Shown here in pieces: positions 1-7,091 of a stretch of DNA of 55,629 bases. This stretch comes from a virus. How positions within the stretch are numbered: position 1 is the stretch's first letter; every line of letters begins with the position of its first letter. The stretch is from positions 1 to 55,629 of IMG/VR virus record IMGVR_UViG_3300042556_001736; one strand, 5' to 3'. Position numbers and translations under genes: made by a program. Below the pieces are notes generated by a model. That model saw nothing but the letters and a program-made list of their open reading frames with translations, did no database searches and was not told the origin of the DNA.

Positions 1-2
1 TG

Positions 3-92
3 CGCGGCGACGGCGTGCCGGTGTTCATCGCCCGGTCGATTGAGGACATCGACGAGATCGTAAAAAAAGTTCGGGAGGGGATTGCAACTTAG
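3..92 (+). CDS. VRR-NUC nuclease, C-terminal part (partial; N-terminal part at the right window end)
   Basis: This frame is open from the first bases to a TAG at 90-92 and has no start inside the window. Its 29 residues contain GVPVF and SIEDIDEIV, which resemble the end of VRR-NUC domains (a conserved glycine, a hydrophobic strand, then a helix). The gene starting at 55438 has the beginning of such a domain and stops at the window edge, so I infer one gene cut by the window. Joined directly, the halves are out of frame by one base. The stop codon lies inside the promoter-like element that starts at 82. Confidence 0.75.
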   Translation, partial: RGDGVPVFIARSIEDIDEIVKKVREGIAT

Positions 93-143
93 AGTTGTGC
101 AACTTATGTGTCCTATGTCAGCAACAAAAAAGGAGACCCTGAC
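82..143 (+). promoter_or_regulatory. Early promoter/leader element 1
   Basis: TTGCAA lies at 82-87 and a second TTG box (TTGTGC) starts exactly 13 bases later. A leader with GTCAGCAAC (117-125) and the ribosome-binding site GGAGACCC (132-139) follows, ending at the ATG at 144. The same layout recurs before six other genes or operons. If TTGCAA is a -35 box, the hexamer 17 bases downstream is TATGTG. The element overlaps the end of the VRR-NUC gene. Confidence 0.65.
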
Positions 144-506
144 ATGGAACCGACGATCCAAGACTTAACCGTCAAGCGCGCTATGCTTATGCTCAAAGCC
201 GCCGGCGCTCAGTACGCCGTTGTTTATGACGGCGAGACATACGGCACGCTCGAACTGGCACCGCCACCCAAGGTCAGGCGCAGGGGGCCCGGCCGCTACC
301 CACGCGGCGCGACGCGCGCGCACTTCTTCCCCCACATTGAAAAGCTGCAGCCCGAAGAGACCGCCAAGATTCCCTACGGCGACTTCGACGTTGGCACCCT
401 GCAGAGCAACATCGCCGCCTACTGCTCAACCAACTGGGGTGCTGGAAGCGCCTCGGTGCGGCGGTTTGACACCCTGAGCGAGCTGCACGTTCTGCGCTTC
501 TTCTGA
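144..506 (+). CDS. Hypothetical early protein, 120 aa
   Basis: I do not recognise this protein. An in-frame ATG lies upstream at 108, but it falls inside the conserved leader, so I choose the ATG at 144, placed after GGAGACCCTGAC as in the sister genes. The protein has a basic proline/arginine stretch near residues 40-60 and ends VLRFF. It is a single-gene unit: its own promoter element lies upstream and a hairpin terminator downstream. Soluble, with no membrane segment seen. Confidence 0.7.
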   Translation: MEPTIQDLTVKRAMLMLKAAGAQYAVVYDGETYGTLELAPPPKVRRRGPGRYPRGATRAHFFPHIEKLQPEETAKIPYGDFDVGTLQSNIAAYCSTNWGAGSASVRRFDTLSELHVLRFF

Positions 507-510
507 CATC

Positions 511-542
511 GGGGCGGCCTCCGGGTCGCCCCAAACTTTTTT
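511..542 (+). terminator. Rho-independent terminator after the 144-506 gene
   Basis: GGGGCG at 511-516 pairs with CGCCCC at 527-532 around a short GC-rich loop, followed by AAAC and a run of six T. It lies directly behind the stop codon at 506. Confidence 0.75.
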
Positions 543-553
543 GCATTTGGGGC

Positions 554-608
554 TTGCAATCATACGTTGCACGTGCGAATAGAGTGCATCAGCAACGGAG
601 ACCCTGAC
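554..608 (+). promoter_or_regulatory. Early promoter/leader element 2
   Basis: TTGCAA at 554-559 is followed 13 bases later by TTGCAC (567-572). The leader holds GTGCATCAGCAACGGAGACC before the ATG at 609. Ten leader bases, ATCAGCAACG, are the exact complement of bases 53234-53243, in the loop of the hairpin upstream of the DNA polymerase gene. Confidence 0.7.
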
Positions 609-818
609 ATGCAGATCGTCATCAACACCAACTACGACCTGACCCCCGCCGGCAAGCGCGTCGCCCGCGTCGTCCAGACCTCGCGCGGTGGCCGCCAGCT
701 TCGCTGGTATGTCGGCGGCCGCCTGTACTGGAAGGGCGCTCCGTCCGAGCACACCACCGAGTGGCTCGCAGGCGAAGGTGGCCCGCTCCACCGGCCGCAG
801 CCTTGGGAAGCACTGTAA
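609..818 (+). CDS. Hypothetical early protein, 69 aa
   Basis: I do not recognise this protein. The start at 609 follows GGAGACCCTGAC of the shared leader; an in-frame ATG at 567 would lie inside the promoter element and is rejected. The short basic protein has a likely beta-rich core with a tyrosine/glycine motif (WYVGGRLYWK) around residues 33-42. It forms a one-gene unit between element 2 and a strong terminator. Confidence 0.7.
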   Translation: MQIVINTNYDLTPAGKRVARVVQTSRGGRQLRWYVGGRLYWKGAPSEHTTEWLAGEGGPLHRPQPWEAL

Positions 819-823
819 TTATC

Positions 824-852
824 AAGGGGGCTTCGGCCCCCTTCACTTTTCC
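824..852 (+). terminator. Rho-independent terminator with TTCG tetraloop
   Basis: AAGGGGGC (824-831), loop TTCG, and GCCCCCTT (836-843) form a perfect 8-bp stem with a stable tetraloop, followed by CACTTTT. It closes the 609-818 unit just before element 3. Confidence 0.85.
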
Positions 853-854
853 TG

Positions 855-909
855 TTGCAATGCCTGATTGCACGTGCCATAAACTGTGCATCAGCAACGG
901 AGACCGACC
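855..909 (+). promoter_or_regulatory. Early promoter/leader element 3
   Basis: TTGCAA (855-860) and TTGCAC (868-873) are 13 bases apart. Seventeen bases after TTGCAA lies CATAAA, preceded by TGC, which resembles an extended -10 box. The leader GTGCATCAGCAACGGAGACC precedes the ATG at 910. This is the best sigma-70-like match among the seven elements and would drive the zinc-finger/helicase operon to 3684. Confidence 0.7.
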
Positions 910-1845
910 ATGTGCCAGACCTGCAACAACCCCGCCCACGACGACCTGAACGACGATGTCTTCGACATCTTCGGCCTGACCGCCCCCGCCGCCACGCCCG
1001 CGCCCGTTGCATTCGACACCGTGCTGGCCGACGCCCAGATCGCCAACACCCGCCAGTTCAAGGAAACCTGCCCGGCCTGCCGTGGCAGCGGCGTGTTCCG
1101 CAGCTACAGCGGCCGCGTCGTCGGCGACTGCTTCAAGTGCAAGGGCAAGGGCGTGCAGTTCTTCAAGACCAGCAGCGACGATCGCGCCAAGGCTCGTGAC
1201 GCCGCCGACGCCCGCAAGGCGAAGGCTGCCGCCAGCGCCGCCGAGCAGGCCGCCGCGTGGCTCGAAGCCAACCCGGTCGAGGCCGAGTGGCTGCGCCAGC
1301 CGGTCACCGGCGACTTCACCTTCCACGCCGACATGCTGGCCGCGCTGGTCAAGTACGGCAGCCTGACCGAGCGTCAGGAAGCCGCCGTCCGCAACGCCGC
1401 CGCCAAGAGCGCCGCCCGCAAGGCCCAGTGGGCTGCCGAGAAGGCCACCCGCGACGCCGCCGCGCCCGTCTTGACCATGGACAAGATCCGCGCCGGCTTC
1501 GACAGCGCCGTCCGTCACCTGAAGCGCCCGAAGCTGCGTATCGCCAACGTCCAGTTCTCGCTGGCCCCGGCCACCGGCCGCAACGCGGGTGCCATCTACG
1601 TCGTGCGCGCCAGCGACGACACCTACCTCGGCAAGATCACGCAGGATGACAAGTTCATCACCTCGCGCGACTGCACCGCCGCCGACAGCGAGACTGTCGC
1701 CCGCGTCGCCGCCGACCCGGCCGCCGCCGCCACCGCCCACGGCCACGAGTTCGGCCAGTGCTCGTGCTGCGGCCGCGAGCTGACCAACGCCGAGAGCGTC
1801 GCTCGCGGCATCGGCCCCATCTGTGCAGAACGGTGGGGCTGGTGA
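910..1845 (+). CDS. Zinc-finger protein with DnaJ-type CxxCxGxG motifs and C-terminal DUF6011-like domain
   Basis: This 311-residue protein has two DnaJ-like zinc motifs, CPACRGSG (54-61) and CFKCKGKG (74-81), and an alanine-rich charged middle. Its C-terminus, about 282-311, carries CSCCGREL and GIGPICAERWG, matching the DUF6011 pattern of phage proteins. The start at 910 follows the shared leader; an upstream in-frame ATG at 886 is inside it. Its stop overlaps the helicase start (GTGA). Zinc binding is supported by motif; function is unknown, perhaps linked to the helicase it is coupled with. Confidence 0.8.
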   Translation: MCQTCNNPAHDDLNDDVFDIFGLTAPAATPAPVAFDTVLADAQIANTRQFKETCPACRGSGVFRSYSGRVVGDCFKCKGKGVQFFKTSSDDRAKARDAADARKAKAAASAAEQAAAWLEANPVEAEWLRQPVTGDFTFHADMLAALVKYGSLTERQEAAVRNAAAKSAARKAQWAAEKATRDAAAPVLTMDKIRAGFDSAVRHLKRPKLRIANVQFSLAPATGRNAGAIYVVRASDDTYLGKITQDDKFITSRDCTAADSETVARVAADPAAAATAHGHEFGQCSCCGRELTNAESVARGIGPICAERWGW

Positions 1846-3200
1846 CCTTCAAGCCGCACGACTACCAGAAGGAGGCCCTCGCGCATCTGTACAAGGAGCG
1901 CAGGGCCGCCCTGTGGATGCCCATGGGCGGCGGCAAGACCGTCACCACCCTGACGGCGCTGGAGGCGCTCTCCGTGGTCGAGGACGTGTACCCGGTGCTG
2001 GTGCTGGCACCGCTGCGCGTGGCGCGCTCCACGTGGCCGGATGAGGTCAAGAAGTGGCCGCACCTGTCCCACCTGCGCGTCAGCGTCATCACCGGCACGC
2101 CGAAGCAGCGTCAGGCGGCGCTCGACACGCCGGCCGACATCTACACGACCAACTACGACAACCTCGTCTGGCTGCGCGAGACGCTCGGCGACGCGTGGCC
2201 GTTCCGCACCGTGGTCGCCGACGAGTTCACCCGGCTGAAGAGCTTCAGGCTGCGTCAGGGCGGCTCACGGGCGCGTGCGCTGGGTCAGGTGGCCCACACG
2301 CACGTCACGCGCTTCATCGGCCTGACAGGCACCCCTGCGCCCAATGGCGTGAAGGATCTCTGGGGACAGGTCTGGTTCCTCGACAAGGGCAAGCGTCTGG
2401 GCCAGACCTTCTCCGCCTTCAGCGAGCGCTGGTTCCGCAAGGGCTACGACGGCTACAGCCTCGTGCCGTACGACCACACGCAGGAGGAGGTGCAGGAGCG
2501 GCTCAAGGACATCTGCCTGACCGTGCGCGGCCTGCCCGTCGATGAGCCCATCACCAGCCCGATCTACATCGACCTGCCGCCTGCGGCGCGCCGCGCGTAT
2601 GACGAGATGGAGGAGGAGATGTACACGATCCTCAACAGCGAGGGCGTCGAGGCGGCCAACGCGGCGGTGCGGACGCAGAAGTGCCTGCAGCTCGCCAACG
2701 GGGCGCTGTACACGGATGAATACGGCAACTGGGAGGCGGTGCACGATGCCAAGCTGGAGGCGCTGGACAGCGTCATTGAGGAGGCCAACGGCGCGCCCGT
2801 CTTGGTGGCCTACAATTTCAAACACGACTTGGCCCGGCTACGCAAGCGGTACCCTAAAGGCCGGGTGCTGGACGCTGACCCTGATACGATCAAACAGTGG
2901 AACCGGGGGGAAATTGAACTACTTTTCGCTCACCCTGCATCGGCGGGCCACGGCCTGAACCTCGCGGACGGGGGCAACATCCTCGCCTTCTACGGGGTCA
3001 ACTGGAACTTGGAAGAGCACATGCAGATCATCGAGCGCATCGGGCCGATGCGGCAGGCGCAGGCCGGCTACGATCGGCCGGTGTTCGTCTACCCAATCCT
3101 CGCCCGCGACACAGTCGATGATCTCGTCATAGACCGTCTCACGTCGAAGAAGAGCACGCAGGAGATCCTGCTGGAAGCGATGAAGAGGAGGAAGAAATGA
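1842..3200 (+). CDS. SNF2-type (superfamily 2) DNA helicase/ATPase, 452 aa
   Basis: The GTG at 1842 overlaps the previous stop (GTGA), and the protein starts right at the Q-motif region (PHDYQKEAL). Walker A is MGGGKT (28-33), motif II is VVADEFT (124-130, DEFT instead of DEAH), and motif III is LTGTPAPNG (161-169). The C-terminal helicase half has HGLNLADGG and an ERIGPMRQAQ motif VI-like segment. Phage members of this family lie with polA and VRR-NUC genes, as here across the junction, and are thought to act in replication or recombination. The next gene overlaps by ATGA. Confidence 0.9.
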   Translation: MTFKPHDYQKEALAHLYKERRAALWMPMGGGKTVTTLTALEALSVVEDVYPVLVLAPLRVARSTWPDEVKKWPHLSHLRVSVITGTPKQRQAALDTPADIYTTNYDNLVWLRETLGDAWPFRTVVADEFTRLKSFRLRQGGSRARALGQVAHTHVTRFIGLTGTPAPNGVKDLWGQVWFLDKGKRLGQTFSAFSERWFRKGYDGYSLVPYDHTQEEVQERLKDICLTVRGLPVDEPITSPIYIDLPPAARRAYDEMEEEMYTILNSEGVEAANAAVRTQKCLQLANGALYTDEYGNWEAVHDAKLEALDSVIEEANGAPVLVAYNFKHDLARLRKRYPKGRVLDADPDTIKQWNRGEIELLFAHPASAGHGLNLADGGNILAFYGVNWNLEEHMQIIERIGPMRQAQAGYDRPVFVYPILARDTVDDLVIDRLTSKKSTQEILLEAMKRRKK

Positions 3201-3463
3201 ATGAGCTGACTGGCGGCAGCGCCGACTACTACAAGGTGCGCGTCGATCGGCCCACGTCCGGCGGCGAGCCGTACACGGCCGAGTGCAACGACATCATCGA
3301 GGCGCTGGGCATGGAGTACGACGTGGCCAACGCCTTCAAGGCGGCGTGGCGCGTGGCGGCGCTGCGGCAGGGCCGGGGCAAGCCGGGTCAGGACAGCGCG
3401 GTCTACGACGGCGAGAAGATCGTCTTCTTCGGCCAGCGGATCATTGAGAGGGCGAAGCCGTGA
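3197..3463 (+). CDS. Small conserved phage protein, 88 aa (weakly DUF3310-like)
   Basis: The ATG at 3197 overlaps the helicase stop (ATGA). The protein contains DYYKVRVD, YTAECNDIIEALGM and ANAFKAAWRV, a layout reminiscent of DUF3310 phage proteins (a Y pair, an acidic helix, then a GNAFK-like helix), but the match is loose. No membrane segment. It is coupled to the gene after it by GTGA, so it belongs to the helicase operon. Confidence 0.75.
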   Translation: MNELTGGSADYYKVRVDRPTSGGEPYTAECNDIIEALGMEYDVANAFKAAWRVAALRQGRGKPGQDSAVYDGEKIVFFGQRIIERAKP

Positions 3464-3684
3464 CACACCGATATTACGCCCTCGTATCGCGCGACACAGA
3501 GATGTCGGAAGAAATGTTCGATGCACTGATGGGGTTCGAGGTTGAGCACCTCCGCGCCCGCTACGCGACGTTTACGCGCGAGGAGGTGATCAAGTTCTTG
3601 GAGGAGACAACAACGCCCGAGATACTCGGAGCCTTCAAGGACTACTACTTGATGTGGGCACCAGAGGCCAGCAGCTTGTCGTAG
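3460..3684 (+). CDS. Hypothetical protein, 74 aa; last gene of the rightward arm
   Basis: I do not recognise this protein. The GTG at 3460 overlaps the previous stop (GTGA). It is acidic and helical in character. Its last 40 bases overlap the 3' end of the leftward gene ending at 3645, so the two transcription arms converge here without an intervening terminator that I can see. Confidence 0.65.
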   Translation: MTHRYYALVSRDTEMSEEMFDALMGFEVEHLRARYATFTREEVIKFLEETTTPEILGAFKDYYLMWAPEASSLS

Positions 3685-5783
3685 AGGGCTTGCGCCGCGT
3701 CGTCGTCTAGATAGCCGGTGGCAAACACCGATTGCATGAACTTATTTGTGCCGCCCATAGGCACGGGTTTGCGCGGGGCTTTGGCCTTCGGGTCACCCGC
3801 TGCCAAGCGCGCATCAAAAGCCGCCTTCAAGCCTTCGTATTCAGCCATTTGACGGGACAAGTTCTCAGGGCTGAGCGGAGCATCCTGACCGCGAAACACG
3901 CTGAGATCACCGAGATCTGCGTACTTGGCGCGCAAAGTCGGCGCGATAAGTTCCGCGACGTTGAGGTTATCCATAAGCGCCGGCGAAAGCGTCCCCTTGT
4001 AGACACCCGGCGTGTTGAAGTGGTACGTCGGGTTCAGTGCCTTGACCACCACTTCTGCGTCCGGGTCGATTTCTGCGACGTTTTGCAGGTGGAATGCCTT
4101 GCGGTTTAACTGGTTGGGGTCGGTAATGAGCGCTCGCGTAAGTGGGAGTGAAAGTCCGCCCTCCTGCGCGAACTGGCCGCTCAGTGCCTCTTCCATGGCC
4201 TTGCGTCGCGGGCCGGGAAGCTCACCAAATTGAAGATACCCGCGCGGGTTTTCGATGCCCGCAAAATCACGGATGTAATTTTCCTTGATGAAACGGTTCA
4301 TAGCATCGCGTGCGTCGCTACCCAACGCGGAGTTGGCATACGACATCAAGGTTTCGCCGGTGGTCTTTGCGAAATCAGAACCGGAGCCTTGCATGCGCCA
4401 CGGCATCCAAAGGGGGTTGACGCCGTATTTTTGCTTCAGCCGGCGCGCCGTATTCATGAAGTTGGAACCCATAGTCTTCGTGGAGACGCCCCACGAATAT
4501 GGGTAGTCGAGCATGTAATCCTGCCCGCCGTGCTCGCGGATCGGAATGTCAAGCTCGGTAGGGCCGATGCGGGTGATTGTGGTGCCTGACGGGGTTCGGT
4601 CAGACATGCCCGTCATGAAAGGCCTGTTGACGAGGTCTTGGAACTCCAAAACATTCCGTTCGGGTTCCTCTGACCACCGCTGGCGTTCTACGTCCAAATC
4701 GAACAATCTTGGTTGGTCGATCGTCTTACGCATGCGGTATGTGTCGAGGTCAAAATCGCGGAATGCCAGATCGTTTTCGGCCTGATAAAGGCGGTTTGAC
4801 CGCGTGCCTTGCAGATTTTCGGCGACAGCGCGCCACTCATCGATATCGGCGTCTGGGGTGACCGCGTCGCGAACGCGGCGCGCAATTTCGGGGCTGTACT
4901 CGTCAGCGATAACCTTGGTGGGGTTGGGGGGCGCAACGGTCTTGGGTTGCGCGGAAACCTTCTTAGTGGGGTTAACCGCCATCGATTTTTCGACGGTCTT
5001 CTTGGTGGGGTTAACCGCCAGTGACTTTTCAACAGCCATGGCCGGCGCTGCTTTTCGGAGCATAGCCGGATCGCCCGCCGTATTTATACGGCGTCCAGTA
5101 GGTTCAAATCCGAGGCTTTTGTAAAAATCGACAAGTCGATTTGATTTAGTCCGCTCGTCGAGAGGGGAGGCTCCGAGCGAAACGTTAAGACCTTTTGCAT
5201 CTGCTTCTGCCAGAAACTCTTGCATAGCGGTACGCGCCGATCCTTGCCCGCGTTTGGCAGCAGGCGTACGGAGAGATATTAGCTCAATGGTACCATCTTT
5301 GTTGTCTTCCCAAATTATTTTAGTTGGGCCTGATTTGAAGGTGCCAAACCCCTCGGAGAAGTTAGGCGCTGCCGCCTTTGCCGGCGCAGCGGCCTTCGCC
5401 ACCTTCTTCGCAGCCTTACCCGCGCCGGGGATTGGCAGCGCGGCGAGCGCCACGTTGGCAGCCGCCTCGCCGCGCTTACCCTCACGAGCGGCGAGAGCCG
5501 CCTCGTTGCCCACGAACGCGGCACCGGCGGGCGTGAAGTCGGCCAGCGTCAGCAGTTGCTCTGCGTTCCTGCGCCCGACGCTCACCGCCAGTTTGTCCTT
5601 GAGCCGATCACGCCACGACGTATCGCGGCTTTCAAGGCGACCGCGGCCGACGATGTCCGTTGGATCGAGCAGATCGGCGACATCGGCACTGGGCGCGCTG
5701 TAGTCCACACTGAACTCGCCGCCGCGCTGCAGGCGCTGCAGGCGCTGCGGCATCACGGCGAAGGGGAAATCGGTGGAGCGCAT
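3645..5783 (-). CDS. Effector-like polyvalent protein with GNAT acetyltransferase domain, 712 aa
   Basis: Residues 1-132 are a close copy of the N-terminus of the neighbouring 5783-7090 protein. Residues 166-232 look like a GNAT acetyltransferase, with the acetyl-CoA loop RGQGSA (178-183) and the C-terminal FYKSLGFEPTG. Next comes a tandem EKSxAVNPTKK repeat (two copies), then a long C-terminal region (about 380-712) that I cannot assign. Phage polyvalent proteins of this modular kind can be ejected with DNA and modify the host; that role is inferred here. TGATG coupling to the upstream gene. It is the last gene of the late arm. Confidence 0.8.
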   Translation of the reverse strand: MRSTDFPFAVMPQRLQRLQRGGEFSVDYSAPSADVADLLDPTDIVGRGRLESRDTSWRDRLKDKLAVSVGRRNAEQLLTLADFTPAGAAFVGNEAALAAREGKRGEAAANVALAALPIPGAGKAAKKVAKAAAPAKAAAPNFSEGFGTFKSGPTKIIWEDNKDGTIELISLRTPAAKRGQGSARTAMQEFLAEADAKGLNVSLGASPLDERTKSNRLVDFYKSLGFEPTGRRINTAGDPAMLRKAAPAMAVEKSLAVNPTKKTVEKSMAVNPTKKVSAQPKTVAPPNPTKVIADEYSPEIARRVRDAVTPDADIDEWRAVAENLQGTRSNRLYQAENDLAFRDFDLDTYRMRKTIDQPRLFDLDVERQRWSEEPERNVLEFQDLVNRPFMTGMSDRTPSGTTITRIGPTELDIPIREHGGQDYMLDYPYSWGVSTKTMGSNFMNTARRLKQKYGVNPLWMPWRMQGSGSDFAKTTGETLMSYANSALGSDARDAMNRFIKENYIRDFAGIENPRGYLQFGELPGPRRKAMEEALSGQFAQEGGLSLPLTRALITDPNQLNRKAFHLQNVAEIDPDAEVVVKALNPTYHFNTPGVYKGTLSPALMDNLNVAELIAPTLRAKYADLGDLSVFRGQDAPLSPENLSRQMAEYEGLKAAFDARLAAGDPKAKAPRKPVPMGGTNKFMQSVFATGYLDDDAAQALYDKLLASGAHIK

Positions 5784-7090
5784 CAGTCAAGCATCCCGTA
5801 TTCGCGCAGCAGGCGCACTTTTTCGTCGTAGTTGTCGGGCGTCACAGCGAAGCCACCACGGGCAAATTCTTGCTCAGCTTCGTACTCTTCCATGGCGGCG
5901 GCGGGGATAGCCATGCCCGGAGCCCAGCCGTAACGCTTGAGGATGGAGATCAGCTTGTCATCGAACACGACGTAATTGCGTGTGCCGTCGCCAGCGCCAC
6001 GGCTGCCTTGGTCAAGGTATTTGATGCCGGGGATGCCGGCTTCGCGCATACGGGCGGATGCTTGGGCAGCAGGGCCGACGCTCCAATCTGTTTTTTCGGT
6101 GCCGCCTTGCGGTGAAAATGCTTTGGCAAGAAATGCGCCGTCCGGGTCGTCCCCAAACCGCGCGCCCGCAGCCCGCAGTTCTTCCAATCGCGGCGCGGCG
6201 ACATCACGGATACGCTGGCTCTGCCCGCTCAACGGCGCATCGTAGTCCAGAAAATCAGCCGGATCTGCGTCGATGCGGACTTGATACATGGAGCCAGCAG
6301 GAACAAATTCAGCTTTTTTGCCCGACATCGAATTGATAAGGGTCGCTGCTTGATCCCAAGCAGTCCAGTCTGCGCTGCCGTATGGCTTAAACTTGCGTTG
6401 GTCGAGCATGGCTTGGTGCACGCGGAACAAGTCGCCATCGGTCGCCTGCGCAACGGTCATAATCCGCCGAACCTGTTGCGGGCCGAGGCCCATGCCTTCT
6501 AATTTTTGTGCAGTTATAGGCGAAGCACCGCCGTCTAGAAGGATGCCCTTCCCTGCAAGCGCGTCCCTATACGCTTTCGCCACCCCCTCATTTTCAGCAA
6601 AATACAGCCCATGGCCATACGCCTGCGCCCCCTCGCCCGTGCCAATCTTGCGCATGTCGAAGCGATCAAACGTGTGCGGGCTGCCGTGATAGGCGGTGAT
6701 GCCTTGCGGCTTGACGGCCAGCGGTGCCTTCGCCACCTTCTTCAGTGCCTTGCCTGCGCCGGGCAACGGCAGTGCGGCAAGGGCCACATTGGCCGCAGCC
6801 GCTCCACGACGCCCTTCGCGGGCAGCCAGCGCTGCCTCGTTGCCGACGAACGCGGCACCAACGGGCGTGAAGTCGGCCAAGTCAATCAGCTTGTCGGCGT
6901 TCCTGCGCCCAACGCGCACCGCCAATTTGTCGCGGAGCTGATCACGCCACGATGTTTCGCGCGCCTCAAGGCGGCCACGGCCAATGATGTCCGTTGGATT
7001 GAGCAGATCGGCAACATCGGCGCTAGGCGCAGTGTAGTCTGGCCCCTCGCGGCGCGGCGTCACGGCGAAGGGGAAGTCGGTGGAGCGCAT
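5783..7090 (-). CDS. Effector-like polyvalent protein with ADP-ribosyltransferase-type domain, 435 aa
   Basis: Residues 1-123 match the N-terminus of the adjacent GNAT protein (same MRSTDFPFAV start, SADVADLL, GNEAALAAREG). From residue 133 it has YHGSPHTFDRFD and GEGAQAYGHGLYFAE, then GIPGIKYLD and NYVVFDD near 350-375. This is the pattern of the ART-like domain found in phage polyvalent proteins. It probably transfers ADP-ribose to a host target; target unknown. The gene starts one base after the stop of the ejection-protein gene and is coupled by TGATG to the next. Confidence 0.82.
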   Translation of the reverse strand: MRSTDFPFAVTPRREGPDYTAPSADVADLLNPTDIIGRGRLEARETSWRDQLRDKLAVRVGRRNADKLIDLADFTPVGAAFVGNEAALAAREGRRGAAAANVALAALPLPGAGKALKKVAKAPLAVKPQGITAYHGSPHTFDRFDMRKIGTGEGAQAYGHGLYFAENEGVAKAYRDALAGKGILLDGGASPITAQKLEGMGLGPQQVRRIMTVAQATDGDLFRVHQAMLDQRKFKPYGSADWTAWDQAATLINSMSGKKAEFVPAGSMYQVRIDADPADFLDYDAPLSGQSQRIRDVAAPRLEELRAAGARFGDDPDGAFLAKAFSPQGGTEKTDWSVGPAAQASARMREAGIPGIKYLDQGSRGAGDGTRNYVVFDDKLISILKRYGWAPGMAIPAAAMEEYEAEQEFARGGFAVTPDNYDEKVRLLREYGMLD

Positions 7091-7091
7091 G

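Noticed and set aside
622-1746. A long open frame (374 codons) on the minus strand across the zinc-finger gene
   Set aside because: It lies antisense to a gene with clear motifs, has low-complexity Gly/Ala/Val content typical of GC-rich shadows and has no ribosome-binding site.
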